A stretch of 64,000 bases of DNA from an uncultured Bacteroidales bacterium (GTDB taxonomy: Bacteria > Bacteroidota > Bacteroidia > Bacteroidales > Paludibacteraceae). The notes under the pieces were generated by a model. The model was not told the DNA's origin. It did no database searches and saw only the letters and a program-made list of their open reading frames with translations. The position numbers and the translations under genes are program-made. Location: NCBI GenBank assembly GCA_902762355.1, contig CACWNR010000002.1, positions 82,012 through 146,011 of the forward strand, given 5' to 3'. Position 1 is the first letter of the stretch, and each line of letters opens with the position of its first letter. Shown piece by piece: positions 10,057 to 19,634 of the stretch.

Positions 10057-10087
10057 TTGCATATGTGCAATTTTTGTAGTAACTTTG
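10057..10087 (+). promoter_or_regulatory. folP-cdaA promoter
   Basis: Plus strand: TTG (10057-10059), a 20-nt spacer, then TAACTTTG (10080-10087). The leader before the folP ATG is about 20 nt. Confidence 0.85.
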
Positions 10088-10113
10088 CACCGAAAATTTA
10101 ACATTCTTGCCGA

Positions 10114-10854
10114 ATGAATGTGCAAATTATGGCGATTGGCAACGTGACGCCGGACAGTTTTTATGCCGCGTCCCGACTGGCGGATACCGATAAGGTAGTC
10201 GCTTGGGCGAGACAGGCGCTGGCGGATGGAGCAGACATCCTCGATATCGGCGGATGCTCGACCCGTCCGGGCAGTACACCTGCCTCCGAAGCAGAAGAAT
10301 GGGCACGGCTCGAACCGGCGTTGGCGGCCATCCGGCAGCACTTCCCCGATACGCCCCTTTCGCTCGATACCTTCCGTCCGGAGATTGCTCGCCGTGCGCT
10401 GGAGCAGTTCGGCCCGATGACGATCAACGACATTTCCGGCGGATGCGAAGCGATGTATGAGGTGGTGCGCGCGTTCAAGGTACCGTATATTTGGACTCTC
10501 CGCGGCGATCTGGATTTGCCCAAAAAGATGCCGCATGTATGCAATATCGAAGGGCTGATCCTCGATCCGGGATTCGGCTTCATCGGCAGTACGGAAGCGG
10601 ATTATGAGTGCATGCGGAAGATGGACTGCCTTCGCGCCTATAACAAGCCCATCCTCGTGGGCGTGAGCCGCAAATCGATTGTATGGCGACCACTCGGGTT
10701 GACGCCGGAGACCTGTTTGAGCGCCACCCAAGCGCTGCAGTTATACGCCATCGAGCACGGTGCAACAATTATTCGCACACATGATATCAAAGAAACTAAA
10801 CAAACAATAGCGATATGCAATTATTGGCTTTTAACTTCGGATTCAAAGATGTGA
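10114..10854 (+). CDS. folP: Dihydropteroate synthase
   Basis: Condenses p-aminobenzoate with 6-hydroxymethyl-dihydropterin pyrophosphate in folate synthesis (cytoplasm). All family landmarks are present in order: NVTPDSF (loop 1), DIGGCSTRPGS (loop 2, with Cys where Glu is common), SLDTFRPEIA, INDISGG, DPGFGF, KPILVGVSRKS and IIRTHDI. At 246 aa it is somewhat short for the family (about 270-280), mainly because the N-terminus starts directly before the first strand. Its 3' end overlaps the start of cdaA by 40 bp, so the two genes are co-transcribed and probably translationally coupled; folP next to cdaA is a common arrangement in Bacteroidota. Confidence 0.93.
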   Translation: MNVQIMAIGNVTPDSFYAASRLADTDKVVAWARQALADGADILDIGGCSTRPGSTPASEAEEWARLEPALAAIRQHFPDTPLSLDTFRPEIARRALEQFGPMTINDISGGCEAMYEVVRAFKVPYIWTLRGDLDLPKKMPHVCNIEGLILDPGFGFIGSTEADYECMRKMDCLRAYNKPILVGVSRKSIVWRPLGLTPETCLSATQALQLYAIEHGATIIRTHDIKETKQTIAICNYWLLTSDSKM

Positions 10855-11597
10855 TCGATATCCTGCTGGTAGCGGTCATCTTGTTCTATACCTACCGCTT
10901 GCTTCGCAAGACGGGTGCGTCCAACCTCTTCTGGGGTATCTTGGCATTTATCATCGTATGGTTCCTCGTGCGGTTTGTGTTCCAACTGGATCTGACCGGT
11001 GCGCTCTTCGACCAGATCATGTCCGTCGGTGCGATTGCGCTGATTGTTATCTTCCAGGAAGAGATCCGTATGTTCTTCTACCGCGTCGGTTCGCGTTTCT
11101 CGTCGTGGAAGATCTTCCGTCCGCGCGTATCCGATGAAGACCCGCGTGCCCGCCAGCAGATTCTGGAGATTACGCAGGCCTGCCGTCATATGGCGTCCAC
11201 CAAGACCGGTGCACTCATCGTGCTGGCCGGAGCAGGTAGCCTCAAGGAGATCGTGGATACGGGCGAGCGCCTGGACGCGCAGGTGTCCGCGCGTCTAATA
11301 GAGAATATATTCTTTAAGAACACACCATTACATGATGGTGCACTCGTTATACGTGACGGCAAGATGTTAGCCGCAGCCTGTATCCTGCCGGTTTCGAAAA
11401 ACCAGGATATCCCCCTGCATTATGGTTTGCGTCACCGCGCAGCACTGGGCTTAACAGAAAAATCCGACGCCACATGTATTGTAGTATCGGAAGAGACAGG
11501 CCATATATCCGTGGCCGAAGACGGTCAGATTCGGGAAGTGAAAGAAGACGATTTATTCCTCGTACTTCATTCCTCCGCCACGACCGCTGCGAACTGA
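10815..11597 (+). CDS. cdaA: Membrane diadenylate cyclase CdaA
   Basis: Makes the second messenger c-di-AMP from two ATP at the inner membrane. Three hydrophobic segments fill residues 1-95 and end in FQEEIRMFFYRVG, followed by the DAC domain. The catalytic motifs are intact: DGA in PLHDGALVI (about residue 173) and RHR in GLRHRAALGL (about residue 206). Its length (260 aa) is normal. The start at 10815 overlaps the end of folP. Its 3' end overlaps the convergent outer-membrane gene by 45 bp, so the two transcripts are antisense to each other at their tails. I see no GlmM or CdaR gene nearby. Confidence 0.95.
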   Translation: MQLLAFNFGFKDVIDILLVAVILFYTYRLLRKTGASNLFWGILAFIIVWFLVRFVFQLDLTGALFDQIMSVGAIALIVIFQEEIRMFFYRVGSRFSSWKIFRPRVSDEDPRARQQILEITQACRHMASTKTGALIVLAGAGSLKEIVDTGERLDAQVSARLIENIFFKNTPLHDGALVIRDGKMLAAACILPVSKNQDIPLHYGLRHRAALGLTEKSDATCIVVSEETGHISVAEDGQIREVKEDDLFLVLHSSATTAAN

Positions 11598-12548
11598 GCT
11601 ACGATATGCATCGCGACAGATCACGCACTTGCCGGGTTCCGGCAACTGGAACAGCACGGTAAACTTAAGACCTACCACCAGATTTTTCACCGCAGCGGCA
11701 AAACCGGAGGTGGACATCAAATCATTCATCTCCAGGCCCTCCACCATCGTGGTCGTCTTGTAGGCTTCCTCGGCGTTATAATGATCCGGCGCAGTGAAGA
11801 AACTCAGACCGCGATCCTTATGGATATCCAGCAAACCGTAATCTACAAAGCCCGCTAAACGATATTCGATCTTACGTTTCGGTACGTCGTAGCCTACAGC
11901 ATCCGTCACCAAACCGAAGCGACCACCAACCTCCAGGCTCACGTCCACATTGAGGTTCAGCGAAGCATCCGCTTTCTTCTTGATCGGCAGATCATTAAAG
12001 AACTGATACTCCGGCATGTTATAGTGGGGATCGAATTGTACGTAGTCTCCGTACGTAGTGACATTGGCTTTAGTATGCGCCTTCGTCAGCAAATTGGCCG
12101 TCACCTTGGCACCCGCCAGCATGTAGAATTTCTTATGCTGCACACCAATCATCAGCGGCACTTGCACCGCCAGGTTGGTATATTGATCTTTACGATCCTT
12201 GATCTCATAGACATAGTAGAACTCATCACCATCCAAATCGTGCTGGATTTTTTCGATAGGCATTTTCGCGCTGCTGCTTTGGTTGAACGACGTCCATCCG
12301 CCGTGAACACCTACTCCGACATCGAGAAGAAAACGCGTCTGACTGTAGGTAGGACCGGCCTGCATCTCATACAAAAATCCCAAACCTCCGGCTACACCGA
12401 AACTTGCGCTGTACTTACTCTGCGAGGGTAACAAACTCCAGTCGCCTACATTGGCATAAGCACCCACATAACTATTCACCTTCGCATTCGCCATGCTGCT
12501 AATGAGCAACGCGAATAGCAAAACCCAATATGATTGATGTTTTTTCAC
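11553..12548 (-). CDS. Outer-membrane beta-barrel protein, function unknown
   Basis: The frame encodes a signal peptide (KKHQSYWVLLFALLISSMANA) followed by a glycine- and aromatic-rich sequence of alternating polar and hydrophobic residues (VGAYANVGDWSLL, ASFGVAGGLGFLYEM, VGVHGGWTSF), as in porin-like or OmpW/PorT-type Bacteroidota barrels. I place the start at the GTG at 12548: the longer in-frame start at 12698 would put the gene's own promoter inside the coding region and destroy the signal peptide. There is a late Cys pair (CVICRD) near the C-terminus. The protein is 331 aa. It is not recognisable as a named family. Confidence 0.7.
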   Translation of the reverse strand: MKKHQSYWVLLFALLISSMANAKVNSYVGAYANVGDWSLLPSQSKYSASFGVAGGLGFLYEMQAGPTYSQTRFLLDVGVGVHGGWTSFNQSSSAKMPIEKIQHDLDGDEFYYVYEIKDRKDQYTNLAVQVPLMIGVQHKKFYMLAGAKVTANLLTKAHTKANVTTYGDYVQFDPHYNMPEYQFFNDLPIKKKADASLNLNVDVSLEVGGRFGLVTDAVGYDVPKRKIEYRLAGFVDYGLLDIHKDRGLSFFTAPDHYNAEEAYKTTTMVEGLEMNDLMSTSGFAAAVKNLVVGLKFTVLFQLPEPGKCVICRDAYRSSVRSGRGGGMKYEE

Positions 12549-12554
12549 GATTTT

Positions 12555-12586
12555 CTTGCGTATTCGGATTTTTTGTAGTACCTTTG
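12555..12586 (+). promoter_or_regulatory. metG promoter
   Basis: Plus strand: CTTG (12555-12558), a 20-nt spacer, then TACCTTTG (12579-12586). The leader is about 110 nt. It lies inside the 5' leader of the opposing outer-membrane gene. Confidence 0.85.
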
Positions 12587-12623
12587 CAGCCGATTTCGGC
12601 GGCGAGTATCCAAAATGCGGTCG

Positions 12624-12655
12624 CAAAAGTACAACTTTTTTTTGATATACGCAAG
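12624..12655 (-). promoter_or_regulatory. Promoter of the outer-membrane barrel gene
   Basis: Minus strand: CTTG (12655-12652), a 20-nt spacer, then TACTTTTG (12631-12624). It faces the metG promoter, so the two transcripts should overlap by about 25 nt at their 5' ends. Confidence 0.85.
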
Positions 12656-12701
12656 AAAAATCACTGATTTTTTTACATTTAGTATAAAAAATACACAAAA
12701 T

Positions 12702-14777
12702 ATGGCATTTAATCGCACTTTAATCACAGCAGCACTCCCCTATGCGAACGGTCCGGTGCATATCGGTCACCTCGCCGGAGTGTATGTTCCCGCGGACATC
12801 TATGCCCGCTATCTGCGCCTCAAAGGCAAAGAGGTTATGTTTGTCTGCGGTTCGGACGAACACGGTGTACCCGTTACCATCCGTGCCCGCAAAGAGGGGA
12901 TCACAACCCAGGAGGTAGTTGATCGCTATCATTCGCTGATCAAGCGTTCGTTTGAGGATTTCGGCGTATCGTTCGATATCTATTCGCGTACGACCTCGGA
13001 CATCCATCACCGATTCGCGGCAGATTATTTCCGCAAGATGTATGACGCCGGTCAGTTCGTAGAGGAGACCTCCGAACAGTTCTACGACCCGCAGACCGGT
13101 CACTTCCTGACCGACCGTAATATCCGCGGCGAGTGTCCGCGTTGTCATTCGCTCGGCGCCTACGGTGACCAGTGCGAGAAATGCGGTGCCACCCTCTCCC
13201 CGGACGAACTGATCAATCCGTATAATGCCGAGACCGGTAATGCGCTGGCCAAGAAAGAGACCAAGCACTGGTATCTGCCGCTGGATAAGTATCAGGCATG
13301 GCTCGAGGACTGGATTCTCAACAACCATAAGGAATGGCGCTCGAACGTCTATGGTCAGTGTAAGAGTTGGCTCGACAGCGGACTCAAACCGCGTGCCGTG
13401 ACCCGTGACCTCGAGTGGGGTATCCCCGTGCCGGTAGAGGGCGCAGAAGGAAAGGTGCTCTACGTATGGTTTGATGCGCCGATCGGCTATATATCCAATA
13501 CGATTGAGCTCTGCGAGAAAGAGCCGGCCAAATACGGCGATTGGCAGAAATGGTGGAAGCAGGAAGATACAAGAATGATCCATTTCATCGGAAAAGATAA
13601 CATTGTTTTCCACTGCATCGTCTTCCCCGCTATGCTCAAAGCGCAGGGATATAACCTGCCGGATAATGTACCGTCGAACGAGTTCCTCAACCTCGAGGGC
13701 GATAAGATCTCCACGAGTCGTAACTGGGCGGTGTGGTTGAACGAGTACCTCGATGATTTCCCGGGGAAGCAAGACGTGCTGCGCTATGTGCTGACCGCCA
13801 ATGCACCGGAGACCAAAGATAATGACTTCACTTGGGCAGACTTCCAAGCGCGTAATAATAATGAGTTAGTAGCTATCTACGGTAACTTCGTTAACCGCGC
13901 ACTCGTGCTCACAAACAAGTATTTCGAGGGCAAAGTACCGGCTTGCGGTGAACTGACCGAGTATGATAAGCAGACGATTGAGGAGTTCAAGAACGTCAAG
14001 GCTACGCTGGAGCAGCTGCTGGAGAACTTCCGTTTCCGCGATGCACAGAAAGAGGCAATGAACCTTGCCCGCATCGGTAATAAGTACCTCGCCGATACCG
14101 AGCCTTGGAAACTCGCCAAGACCGATATGGAGCGTACGGCTACCGTGCTGCATCTGGCACTGCAGATTGCCGCTAATCTGGCGATTGCTTTTGAGCCATT
14201 CCTGCCGTTTTCATCGGAGAAATTACGCGCGATGTTGCAACTCGACAAAACCTTCGGTTGGGAAGATCTCGGACGTATCGACATGCTTCAAGAGGGTCAG
14301 GCACTCGGCGAGGTATCGCTGTTGTTCGAGAAGATCGAGGATGCCGCTATTCAGGGTCAGTTAGACCGTCTGGAGCGCATCAAGAAAGAGAACGAAGAGG
14401 CAGCCAAAGCCGAAGCGCTCAAGAACTGGCGTCCGGAACCGATCAAAGAGGCCACTACTATCGATGAATTCGACAAGAATGACATCCGCGTGGCTACCGT
14501 GCTCGAGTGCACGAACGTCAAGAAGAGTGATCGTCTGCTGCAGTTCAAACTGGACGATGGTATGGGTGGACGTACGATCCTGAGCGGTATCGCGCAGAGC
14601 TACCCCGATCCGTCGGTGCTCGTTGGCAAACAAGTGCTGTTTATCGCCAACTTCCCGCCGCGTAAGATGATGGGTATCGAAAGTCAGGGCATGATCCTCT
14701 CGGCTGTCGATGCAGACGGCAAACTGGTAGTCACCACCGTCTCTGCACCGGTCCACAACGGCGTCAAAGTGGGGTGA
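12702..14777 (+). CDS. metG: Methionyl-tRNA synthetase
   Basis: Charges tRNA-Met in the cytoplasm. The start is set at 12702 ([17 protein letters not shown]), because the longer frame from 12615 begins within the promoter region. Class I signatures: HIGH in PVHIGHLAG (about residue 20) and KISTS in [11 protein letters not shown] (about residue 335). A zinc knuckle CPRCHS...CEKC lies near residues 145-167. From about residue 586 to the end is an EMAP-II/Trbp111-like tRNA-binding domain ([14 protein letters not shown] ... [17 protein letters not shown]), which makes the protein a dimeric long-form MetG (691 aa). A terminator follows directly, then a tRNA-Met on the opposite strand. Confidence 0.97.
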   Translation: MAFNRTLITAALPYANGPVHIGHLAGVYVPADIYARYLRLKGKEVMFVCGSDEHGVPVTIRARKEGITTQEVVDRYHSLIKRSFEDFGVSFDIYSRTTSDIHHRFAADYFRKMYDAGQFVEETSEQFYDPQTGHFLTDRNIRGECPRCHSLGAYGDQCEKCGATLSPDELINPYNAETGNALAKKETKHWYLPLDKYQAWLEDWILNNHKEWRSNVYGQCKSWLDSGLKPRAVTRDLEWGIPVPVEGAEGKVLYVWFDAPIGYISNTIELCEKEPAKYGDWQKWWKQEDTRMIHFIGKDNIVFHCIVFPAMLKAQGYNLPDNVPSNEFLNLEGDKISTSRNWAVWLNEYLDDFPGKQDVLRYVLTANAPETKDNDFTWADFQARNNNELVAIYGNFVNRALVLTNKYFEGKVPACGELTEYDKQTIEEFKNVKATLEQLLENFRFRDAQKEAMNLARIGNKYLADTEPWKLAKTDMERTATVLHLALQIAANLAIAFEPFLPFSSEKLRAMLQLDKTFGWEDLGRIDMLQEGQALGEVSLLFEKIEDAAIQGQLDRLERIKKENEEAAKAEALKNWRPEPIKEATTIDEFDKNDIRVATVLECTNVKKSDRLLQFKLDDGMGGRTILSGIAQSYPDPSVLVGKQVLFIANFPPRKMMGIESQGMILSAVDADGKLVVTTVSAPVHNGVKVG

Positions 14778-14811
14778 TAAAGGTTATAGGCTACAGGTTA
14801 TAGGTTAAAGG

Positions 14812-14841
14812 AAAAAAGACGCCCGGAAGGACGTCTTTTTT
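14812..14841 (+). terminator. Bidirectional terminator between metG and tRNA-Met
   Basis: AAAAAAGACG-CCCGGAAGGA-CGTCTTTTTT is symmetric, so it can end metG (plus) and the tRNA transcript (minus). Confidence 0.85.
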
Positions 14842-14842
14842 G

Positions 14843-14916
14843 TAGCGGGACCCAGGATTGAACTGGGGACCTCATGATTATGAATCATGCGCTCTAACCA
14901 GCTGAGCTATCCCGCC
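14843..14916 (-). tRNA. tRNA-Met (CAT)
   Basis: The 74-nt cloverleaf reads on the minus strand: acceptor GGCGGGA with TCCCGCT (a G-U first pair), D arm GCTCAGCTGGTTAGAGC, anticodon arm CATGA-TTCATAA-TCATG with anticodon CAT, and T arm CCCAG-TTCAATC-CTGGG, then discriminator A. CCA is not encoded. By sequence it is an elongator-type tRNA-Met; a CAT tRNA could also be the lysidine-modified Ile2, but the body fits Met better. It sits next to metG on the other strand. Confidence 0.93.
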
Positions 14917-14947
14917 TCGCGAATGCCCTTTCGAGCAAAAGCGGGTG

Positions 14948-14979
14948 CAAAAGTACTGCTTTTTTTTGAATTGACCAAA
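14948..14979 (-). promoter_or_regulatory. tRNA-Met promoter
   Basis: Minus strand: TTTG (14979-14976), a 20-nt spacer, then TACTTTTG (14955-14948). The predicted start is about 25 nt before the mature tRNA. Confidence 0.85.
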
Positions 14980-15021
14980 TTTTTTTGCATTTTTTTTGCT
15001 TTTTTGGCCAAATTACGTCGT

Positions 15022-16014
15022 TTATAGCTTGGACAACAGTGCTTTTTTCAGTGATTCGGGGGCAAAAGAGGCCTCGATGCTATAGCGCACGATCCGGCGG
15101 ATCTCCTCGTCCGTGAGGGCGAAGGTATCGATCATATGTTGCCATTCCTCGTGCAGGGTCGTGTTGCTCACCGTCATGTTATCCGTATTGAGACACACGC
15201 GTACGCCGGCATCCAGCAATTTCCGCAAGGGGTATTGATCATAACTCGGGTAGATAGCGGTATGCAGATTGCTGGTCGGGCATAGTTCGAGCGTGATCGC
15301 ATGCTCTTTGAGTAGCTCTATCACCTCCGGATCCTCCAGCGAACGTACGCCGTGACCTATACGGGACGCACCGGCTTCTATGGCCTCGCGTACGCTCTCC
15401 GGTCCTGCTGCTTCACCGGCATGGACGATCAACGGGATGTCTGCCTGACGCACCATGGCGAACTCCTCCCGGAACAAGTGGGTCGGATAGAGGGCTTCCG
15501 CACCCGCCAGATCCACCGCCACGACGCCTTTGCCTATGAACTGACGCGCCACTTCGATCGTTTCTCTGTTCTCAGCCCGGTTATCATCGCCGCGCATCAT
15601 ACTCAGGATCAGTCCGCAAGGAAGCGGTGCATCGGCGATGGCACGCAAGACGATCTCCACCGCCTGATGCTGCGTCAAACCGTCCGCACAGGATTTCTGC
15701 GGCGCAAAACGGATCTCTGCATATTGAAGTCCCTGGTTATACAATTCCTCCAGCAACTCATACGTACACAGGTACAGCGCTTCGCGGATATGCAGCAGGG
15801 AACACGGTAACTGAAAACGCTCCAGATACTCATTCAGACTGCAGCAGTCCGAGTGAACGGACATAATCTGCTTGAGTTCGTCATCCGAATAGGCGAACGG
15901 AATACCCTGCATACCTGCCAGTTTGCGGGTGGTTTTGAGCGAGAGGGAACCGTCCAGATGTAAATGCAAATCTATCCACGCGGGATAGGAAGAGGTGTTT
16001 TTCATATCGTTCAT
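15022..16014 (-). CDS. add: Adenosine deaminase
   Basis: Deaminates (deoxy)adenosine to (deoxy)inosine in purine salvage. The metal-dependent TIM-barrel signatures are intact: HLHLDGS near residue 17, the second metal His and catalytic Glu in IVHAGEAAG (about residue 198), SRIGHG (about 222) and LNTDNMTVS (about 280). Its length (330 aa) is usual. It is the last gene of the tdk-priA-kinase-add operon and starts 6 nt after the kinase stop. An in-frame Met at residue 4 is an alternative start. Its position behind a nucleoside kinase suggests shared use in nucleoside salvage. Confidence 0.93.
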   Translation of the reverse strand: MNDMKNTSSYPAWIDLHLHLDGSLSLKTTRKLAGMQGIPFAYSDDELKQIMSVHSDCCSLNEYLERFQLPCSLLHIREALYLCTYELLEELYNQGLQYAEIRFAPQKSCADGLTQHQAVEIVLRAIADAPLPCGLILSMMRGDDNRAENRETIEVARQFIGKGVVAVDLAGAEALYPTHLFREEFAMVRQADIPLIVHAGEAAGPESVREAIEAGASRIGHGVRSLEDPEVIELLKEHAITLELCPTSNLHTAIYPSYDQYPLRKLLDAGVRVCLNTDNMTVSNTTLHEEWQHMIDTFALTDEEIRRIVRYSIEASFAPESLKKALLSKL

Positions 16015-16020
16015 TATTTA

Positions 16021-16968
16021 TTATCCTACATTAAATTGACTTCCGCCGATGAATTCACGCAAAATGGAGGTTCGGGGGATATACGATGCTTCGAGGCCCT
16101 CGAAGAAACTCAGATAAAAGAGCAGTTGTTTAGCTACTTCGTATTCTTTGGAAGCAGCGGGCACGGTCTGCAAGGCCGTCTCTACAGCGTAGCGGATAGC
16201 CGGCAGTTCATACACCATCGAGGTGTCAAACCGGGCATCGGCCTCTTTGCGGAAGGGTTCTATCCATTTCTTCTCTCCGGCACGTACAGAAGGCCAATTG
16301 GCGATGGTCTGCAGCGGACTCTTTCCGCGCGTACGCAGGTCACGACTCATACGACGCAGCAGACGATGCACGTGGGTCGGTACCCATTTATGTCCGTCCA
16401 AGGTCACCGGACTCATCGGGGCGGCAAAGATCTTATACTTACATGCCGGATCGATATGCGCTGTCAGCAGGGGATTGAGCGCATGTATACCCTCGATCAC
16501 CAGAATCGAATCGGGTTCCAGTTGGAGCGTATCACCCAAATACTCGCGCCGTTCTTCGGTAAAATTGAAGGTCGGCAGGGCAATCTCTTTGCCTGCAATG
16601 AGCGCATTGAGATCCTCCTCGAGTTGCTTGATATCGAGTGCATAAATCGACTCGTCATCGCGTTTGCCATGTTCGTCCAGCGGAATCATATCGCCGTTCA
16701 AATACCAGTTATCGAGCGACAGCGCCACGGGTTGTTTGCCTTGTGCCAGCAACTCCAGACACAGCCTATGGCTTGTGGTGGTCTTTCCACTCGAACTCGG
16801 TCCGGCAATCAACACCACGCGCACACTCGGGCGACGGCATATATCTTTCGCGATACGCGTAAGCTGGCGCGCATGATACCGCTCTCCCATCGCCACCAGT
16901 TCGGGGGCATGATGGGACTCAATCATCTCATTGATGTACGCCACACGGCGTTTTTCTCTCTCAATCAT
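16021..16968 (-). CDS. Uridine kinase-like nucleoside kinase (short form without N-terminal domain)
   Basis: P-loop kinase of the phosphoribulokinase/uridine kinase family, expected to phosphorylate a nucleoside with ATP or GTP. The P-loop is GPSSSGKTT (residues 56-64), followed by SLDNWYLNGDMIP, LPTFNFTEERREY, VIEGIHALNP and RLLRRMSRDLRTRG. It aligns with the C-terminal half of the Bacteroidota nucleoside kinases, including the final TSILREFIGGSQF, but those are about 550 aa with an N-terminal TGS/threonyl-tRNA-synthetase-like part. Here the gene starts just ahead of the kinase domain (a HARQLTRIA remnant is kept), and its ATG overlaps the priA stop by 4 bp, so the missing part is not simply unannotated. 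Confidence 0.88.
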   Translation of the reverse strand: MIEREKRRVAYINEMIESHHAPELVAMGERYHARQLTRIAKDICRRPSVRVVLIAGPSSSGKTTTSHRLCLELLAQGKQPVALSLDNWYLNGDMIPLDEHGKRDDESIYALDIKQLEEDLNALIAGKEIALPTFNFTEERREYLGDTLQLEPDSILVIEGIHALNPLLTAHIDPACKYKIFAAPMSPVTLDGHKWVPTHVHRLLRRMSRDLRTRGKSPLQTIANWPSVRAGEKKWIEPFRKEADARFDTSMVYELPAIRYAVETALQTVPAASKEYEVAKQLLFYLSFFEGLEASYIPRTSILREFIGGSQFNVG

Positions 16969-18980
16969 AACGGGTCAATATCTATGATTAGTTTCGTGTT
17001 TTTATTCGATGAAATCGACCAAACTTGGTCGATGGACTCGCGGAGTCTTCGTTTCGCTTCCGCGATATTGGCGGTGCTTTCTATGCGAAGCGTCAGTTCG
17101 CGAATCGTATAAGCCTGCACGCGCTCGACGGACGGGATGATCACGCCGGAGACACGGTGGGCGAAGATACGCGCGAGGTAGGTCTGCAGTTCGGTAGCCA
17201 CCCGATGAACGCGCATGCTGTTATGGTCGCGCAGTTGCAAGCGAATCACCCGATAAAACGGGGGATAATTGAATAGTTTGCGTTCGGCTATCTGATGGTC
17301 GTAGAGCGCTTTATAGTCATGCGCCTGCACCATGCCCAGCACTACGTTCTTCGGATCAAAAGTCTGAATCCACACCTCGCCCTTCGTTCCTTTTCTTCCT
17401 GCCCGACCTGCCACCTGCTCCAGCATCTGATAGGCGCGCTCGTAGGCGCGGAAATCGGGTTGGTTAAAGAGCGGATCGGCATTGAGTACGGCTACCAGAC
17501 GCACGTCATCGAAATGGAGACCTTTGGTCACCATCTGCGTGCCGACGAGGATATCGCACTCGTGGTTGGCGAACGCATTGATGATATCCTGATAGGACGA
17601 GCGGTTACGGGTGGTATCCAGATCCATACGCAGCACGCGAGCTTCCGGGAAGAGTGCCTGTATCTCATCTTCGATACGCTCGGTACCGAAACCGATGGCT
17701 TTCAGTTCGCCGCCGCATTGCGGACAAACGGCCGGTATAGGAGCATGGTACCCGCAGTAATGACAGCGCAACTCATGCTCGCGCATATGCAGCGTCATCG
17801 GCACATCGCATTGCACGCAGCGCGGCGGTTGACCGCAGTTGACACATTGGAGTTGCGGCGCATAACCGCGACGGTTCTGGAAGAGGATGACCTGCTTATG
17901 ATCGGCCAGACACTGACGGATACGCTCCACGAGCGGATCACTGAAATGACCGTACATCTCCTTGCGCAGGTACTGCTGCTGCAAGTCAACGAGTCGAATC
18001 TCCGGCAACTCAACCCCGCCAAATCGTTCGGTGAGCGTCACCAGTCCATACACTCCTTTCTGCGCCAGATAGTACGATTCCAACGAAGGTGTAGCCGTTC
18101 CCAACAGCACTTTAGCCTGATGCTGCTGCGCCAGTACGATAGCGGCTGCACGCGCATGATAACGCGGGTTGGGTTCCGCCTGCTTATAACTCGGTTCGTG
18201 CTCCTCATCTACGATGACAAGACCGATATTGGGGATCGGCAGGAAGACGGAACTTCGTGGTCCGAGAACGACGAAGTTATTGGTGATTTGTGATTTGTGA
18301 TTGGTGATTTGTAGATATCGCTCCTCGCGCTCGGCATCAGTGAAGCGGCTGTGATAGACCAGTAGTTTATCACCGAAGATACGCTGGAGACGACTCGTCA
18401 GTTGGGTCGTGAGGGCAATCTCCGGTACGAGATAAAGCACGTTCTTACCCGCCCTCAGTTGCTTGCCTATCAGATGAATATAGAGGTCGGTTTTCCCGCT
18501 GGAGGTGACACCGTGCAGGAGCACTATATCCTTGCCGGACGCCCAAAAAGTCTCGATGGAATCGACACTTTTCGCTTGCGCGGGCGACAGATCGTGCATC
18601 GGTTCGATAGGACCGGTATAAGGCGCTATATGCGCGCGACGACGTTTGGGTGGGTTCAGTAAGCGTTTATCCAGACCGCTCGGTAAGGCGGCGGACATCA
18701 CTTCGCCGAGCGTACACATGTAATAGCCGCTCATCCACTGCCATAACGCCAATTGCTCGGGCGACACCACCGGCGCGGTCTCACTGACCTCGAGGATGGG
18801 TTTGATCTTCGATGCTAAAGCAGGGTCGATCGGTTCGGTATGCTCACGCAGCACGATACCGCGTATCTCTTTTTTCATCAGCGGTACCACCACACGCGCA
18901 CCCGCCTGCGGTATAGACAAACCATCCGGGACGCTATACGTATAACAATCCCGGATGGCTAATGGTAATATGACGTCAAT
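16965..18980 (-). CDS. priA: Primosomal replication-restart helicase PriA
   Basis: DEAH-type 3'-5' helicase that reloads the replisome at stalled forks. Landmarks: Walker [12 protein letters not shown], Walker [17 protein letters not shown], the zinc cysteines [13 protein letters not shown] and CHYCGYH...[18 protein letters not shown], and EQVAGRAGR. The nearest ordinary start codon is a TTG at 18920, but the same frame continues upstream with [19 protein letters not shown], which is clearly the conserved PriA N-terminus. A stop blocks the frame just above 18989. The start must therefore be a rare codon, most simply ATT at 18980, overlapping the tdk stop. [10 protein letters not shown] (about residue 225) is a tandem-repeat insertion. 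Confidence 0.92.
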   Translation of the reverse strand: MDVILPLAIRDCYTYSVPDGLSIPQAGARVVVPLMKKEIRGIVLREHTEPIDPALASKIKPILEVSETAPVVSPEQLALWQWMSGYYMCTLGEVMSAALPSGLDKRLLNPPKRRRAHIAPYTGPIEPMHDLSPAQAKSVDSIETFWASGKDIVLLHGVTSSGKTDLYIHLIGKQLRAGKNVLYLVPEIALTTQLTSRLQRIFGDKLLVYHSRFTDAEREERYLQITNHKSQITNNFVVLGPRSSVFLPIPNIGLVIVDEEHEPSYKQAEPNPRYHARAAAIVLAQQHQAKVLLGTATPSLESYYLAQKGVYGLVTLTERFGGVELPEIRLVDLQQQYLRKEMYGHFSDPLVERIRQCLADHKQVILFQNRRGYAPQLQCVNCGQPPRCVQCDVPMTLHMREHELRCHYCGYHAPIPAVCPQCGGELKAIGFGTERIEDEIQALFPEARVLRMDLDTTRNRSSYQDIINAFANHECDILVGTQMVTKGLHFDDVRLVAVLNADPLFNQPDFRAYERAYQMLEQVAGRAGRKGTKGEVWIQTFDPKNVVLGMVQAHDYKALYDHQIAERKLFNYPPFYRVIRLQLRDHNSMRVHRVATELQTYLARIFAHRVSGVIIPSVERVQAYTIRELTLRIESTANIAEAKRRLRESIDQVWSISSNKNTKLIIDIDPL

Positions 18981-19566
18981 TGTTCTCAGCGGCTATCGCT
19001 TTGTTATAGCACTCGCGGCAGAGGGGTTCATAACTGTCCGTCTCACCGAGGAGCACACGTTTATCGGAAGCTACGAGACGATGGCTCACGTAGGCCAGAT
19101 CACCGCAGTTGACGCAGATGGCGTGGGTCTTATACACATCGTCCGCGATGGCCATCAGCGCCGGCATCGGACCGAAGGGCACGCCTCGGAAGTCCATATC
19201 CAGACCGGCACATATCACGCGGATACCGCGATCGGCCAACTGCTTGCATACATCGACGATACCCATGTCGAAGAACTGCGCCTCGTCGATACCTACTACA
19301 TCGATGTCATCCACCATGAGGAGGATATTCTGACTGCTATCCACCGGCGTGGACTGAATGACATTACGGTCGTGACTCACAACGTCCTCCTCGCTGTAGC
19401 GCACATCGATGGCTGGCTTGTAGATCTCCACACGCAACTTGGCGAACTTAGCGCGTTTCATACGGCGAATGAGTTCCTCGGTCTTACCGCTGAACATCGA
19501 TCCGCATACTACTTCAATCGAACCCTTTCTCAAACTCGGGCCTTTGGTGTCTCTTTCCGAAAACAT
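18976..19566 (-). CDS. tdk: Thymidine kinase, type II
   Basis: Phosphorylates thymidine to dTMP in salvage. P-loop [12 protein letters not shown] (residues 21-32), Walker B/DEAQFF in [11 protein letters not shown], lasso-region [15 protein letters not shown], and four zinc cysteines (CVNCG...CREC). At 196 aa it is a typical bacterial TK of the human-TK1-like type. It is the first gene of the operon with its own consensus promoter; the stop codon overlaps the start region of priA. Confidence 0.95.
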   Translation of the reverse strand: MFSERDTKGPSLRKGSIEVVCGSMFSGKTEELIRRMKRAKFAKLRVEIYKPAIDVRYSEEDVVSHDRNVIQSTPVDSSQNILLMVDDIDVVGIDEAQFFDMGIVDVCKQLADRGIRVICAGLDMDFRGVPFGPMPALMAIADDVYKTHAICVNCGDLAYVSHRLVASDKRVLLGETDSYEPLCRECYNKAIAAENN

Positions 19567-19588
19567 AGTATCATTTATTTTGCGAGCG

Positions 19589-19620
19589 CAAAATTACAAC
19601 AAAAAAATGACATACGCAAG
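19589..19620 (-). promoter_or_regulatory. tdk operon promoter
   Basis: Minus strand: CTTG (19620-19617), a 20-nt spacer, then TAATTTTG (19596-19589). It lies between the tdk start and the 3' end of the upstream dehydrogenase. Confidence 0.88.
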
Positions 19621-19634
19621 TTTTTGTGTATTTT

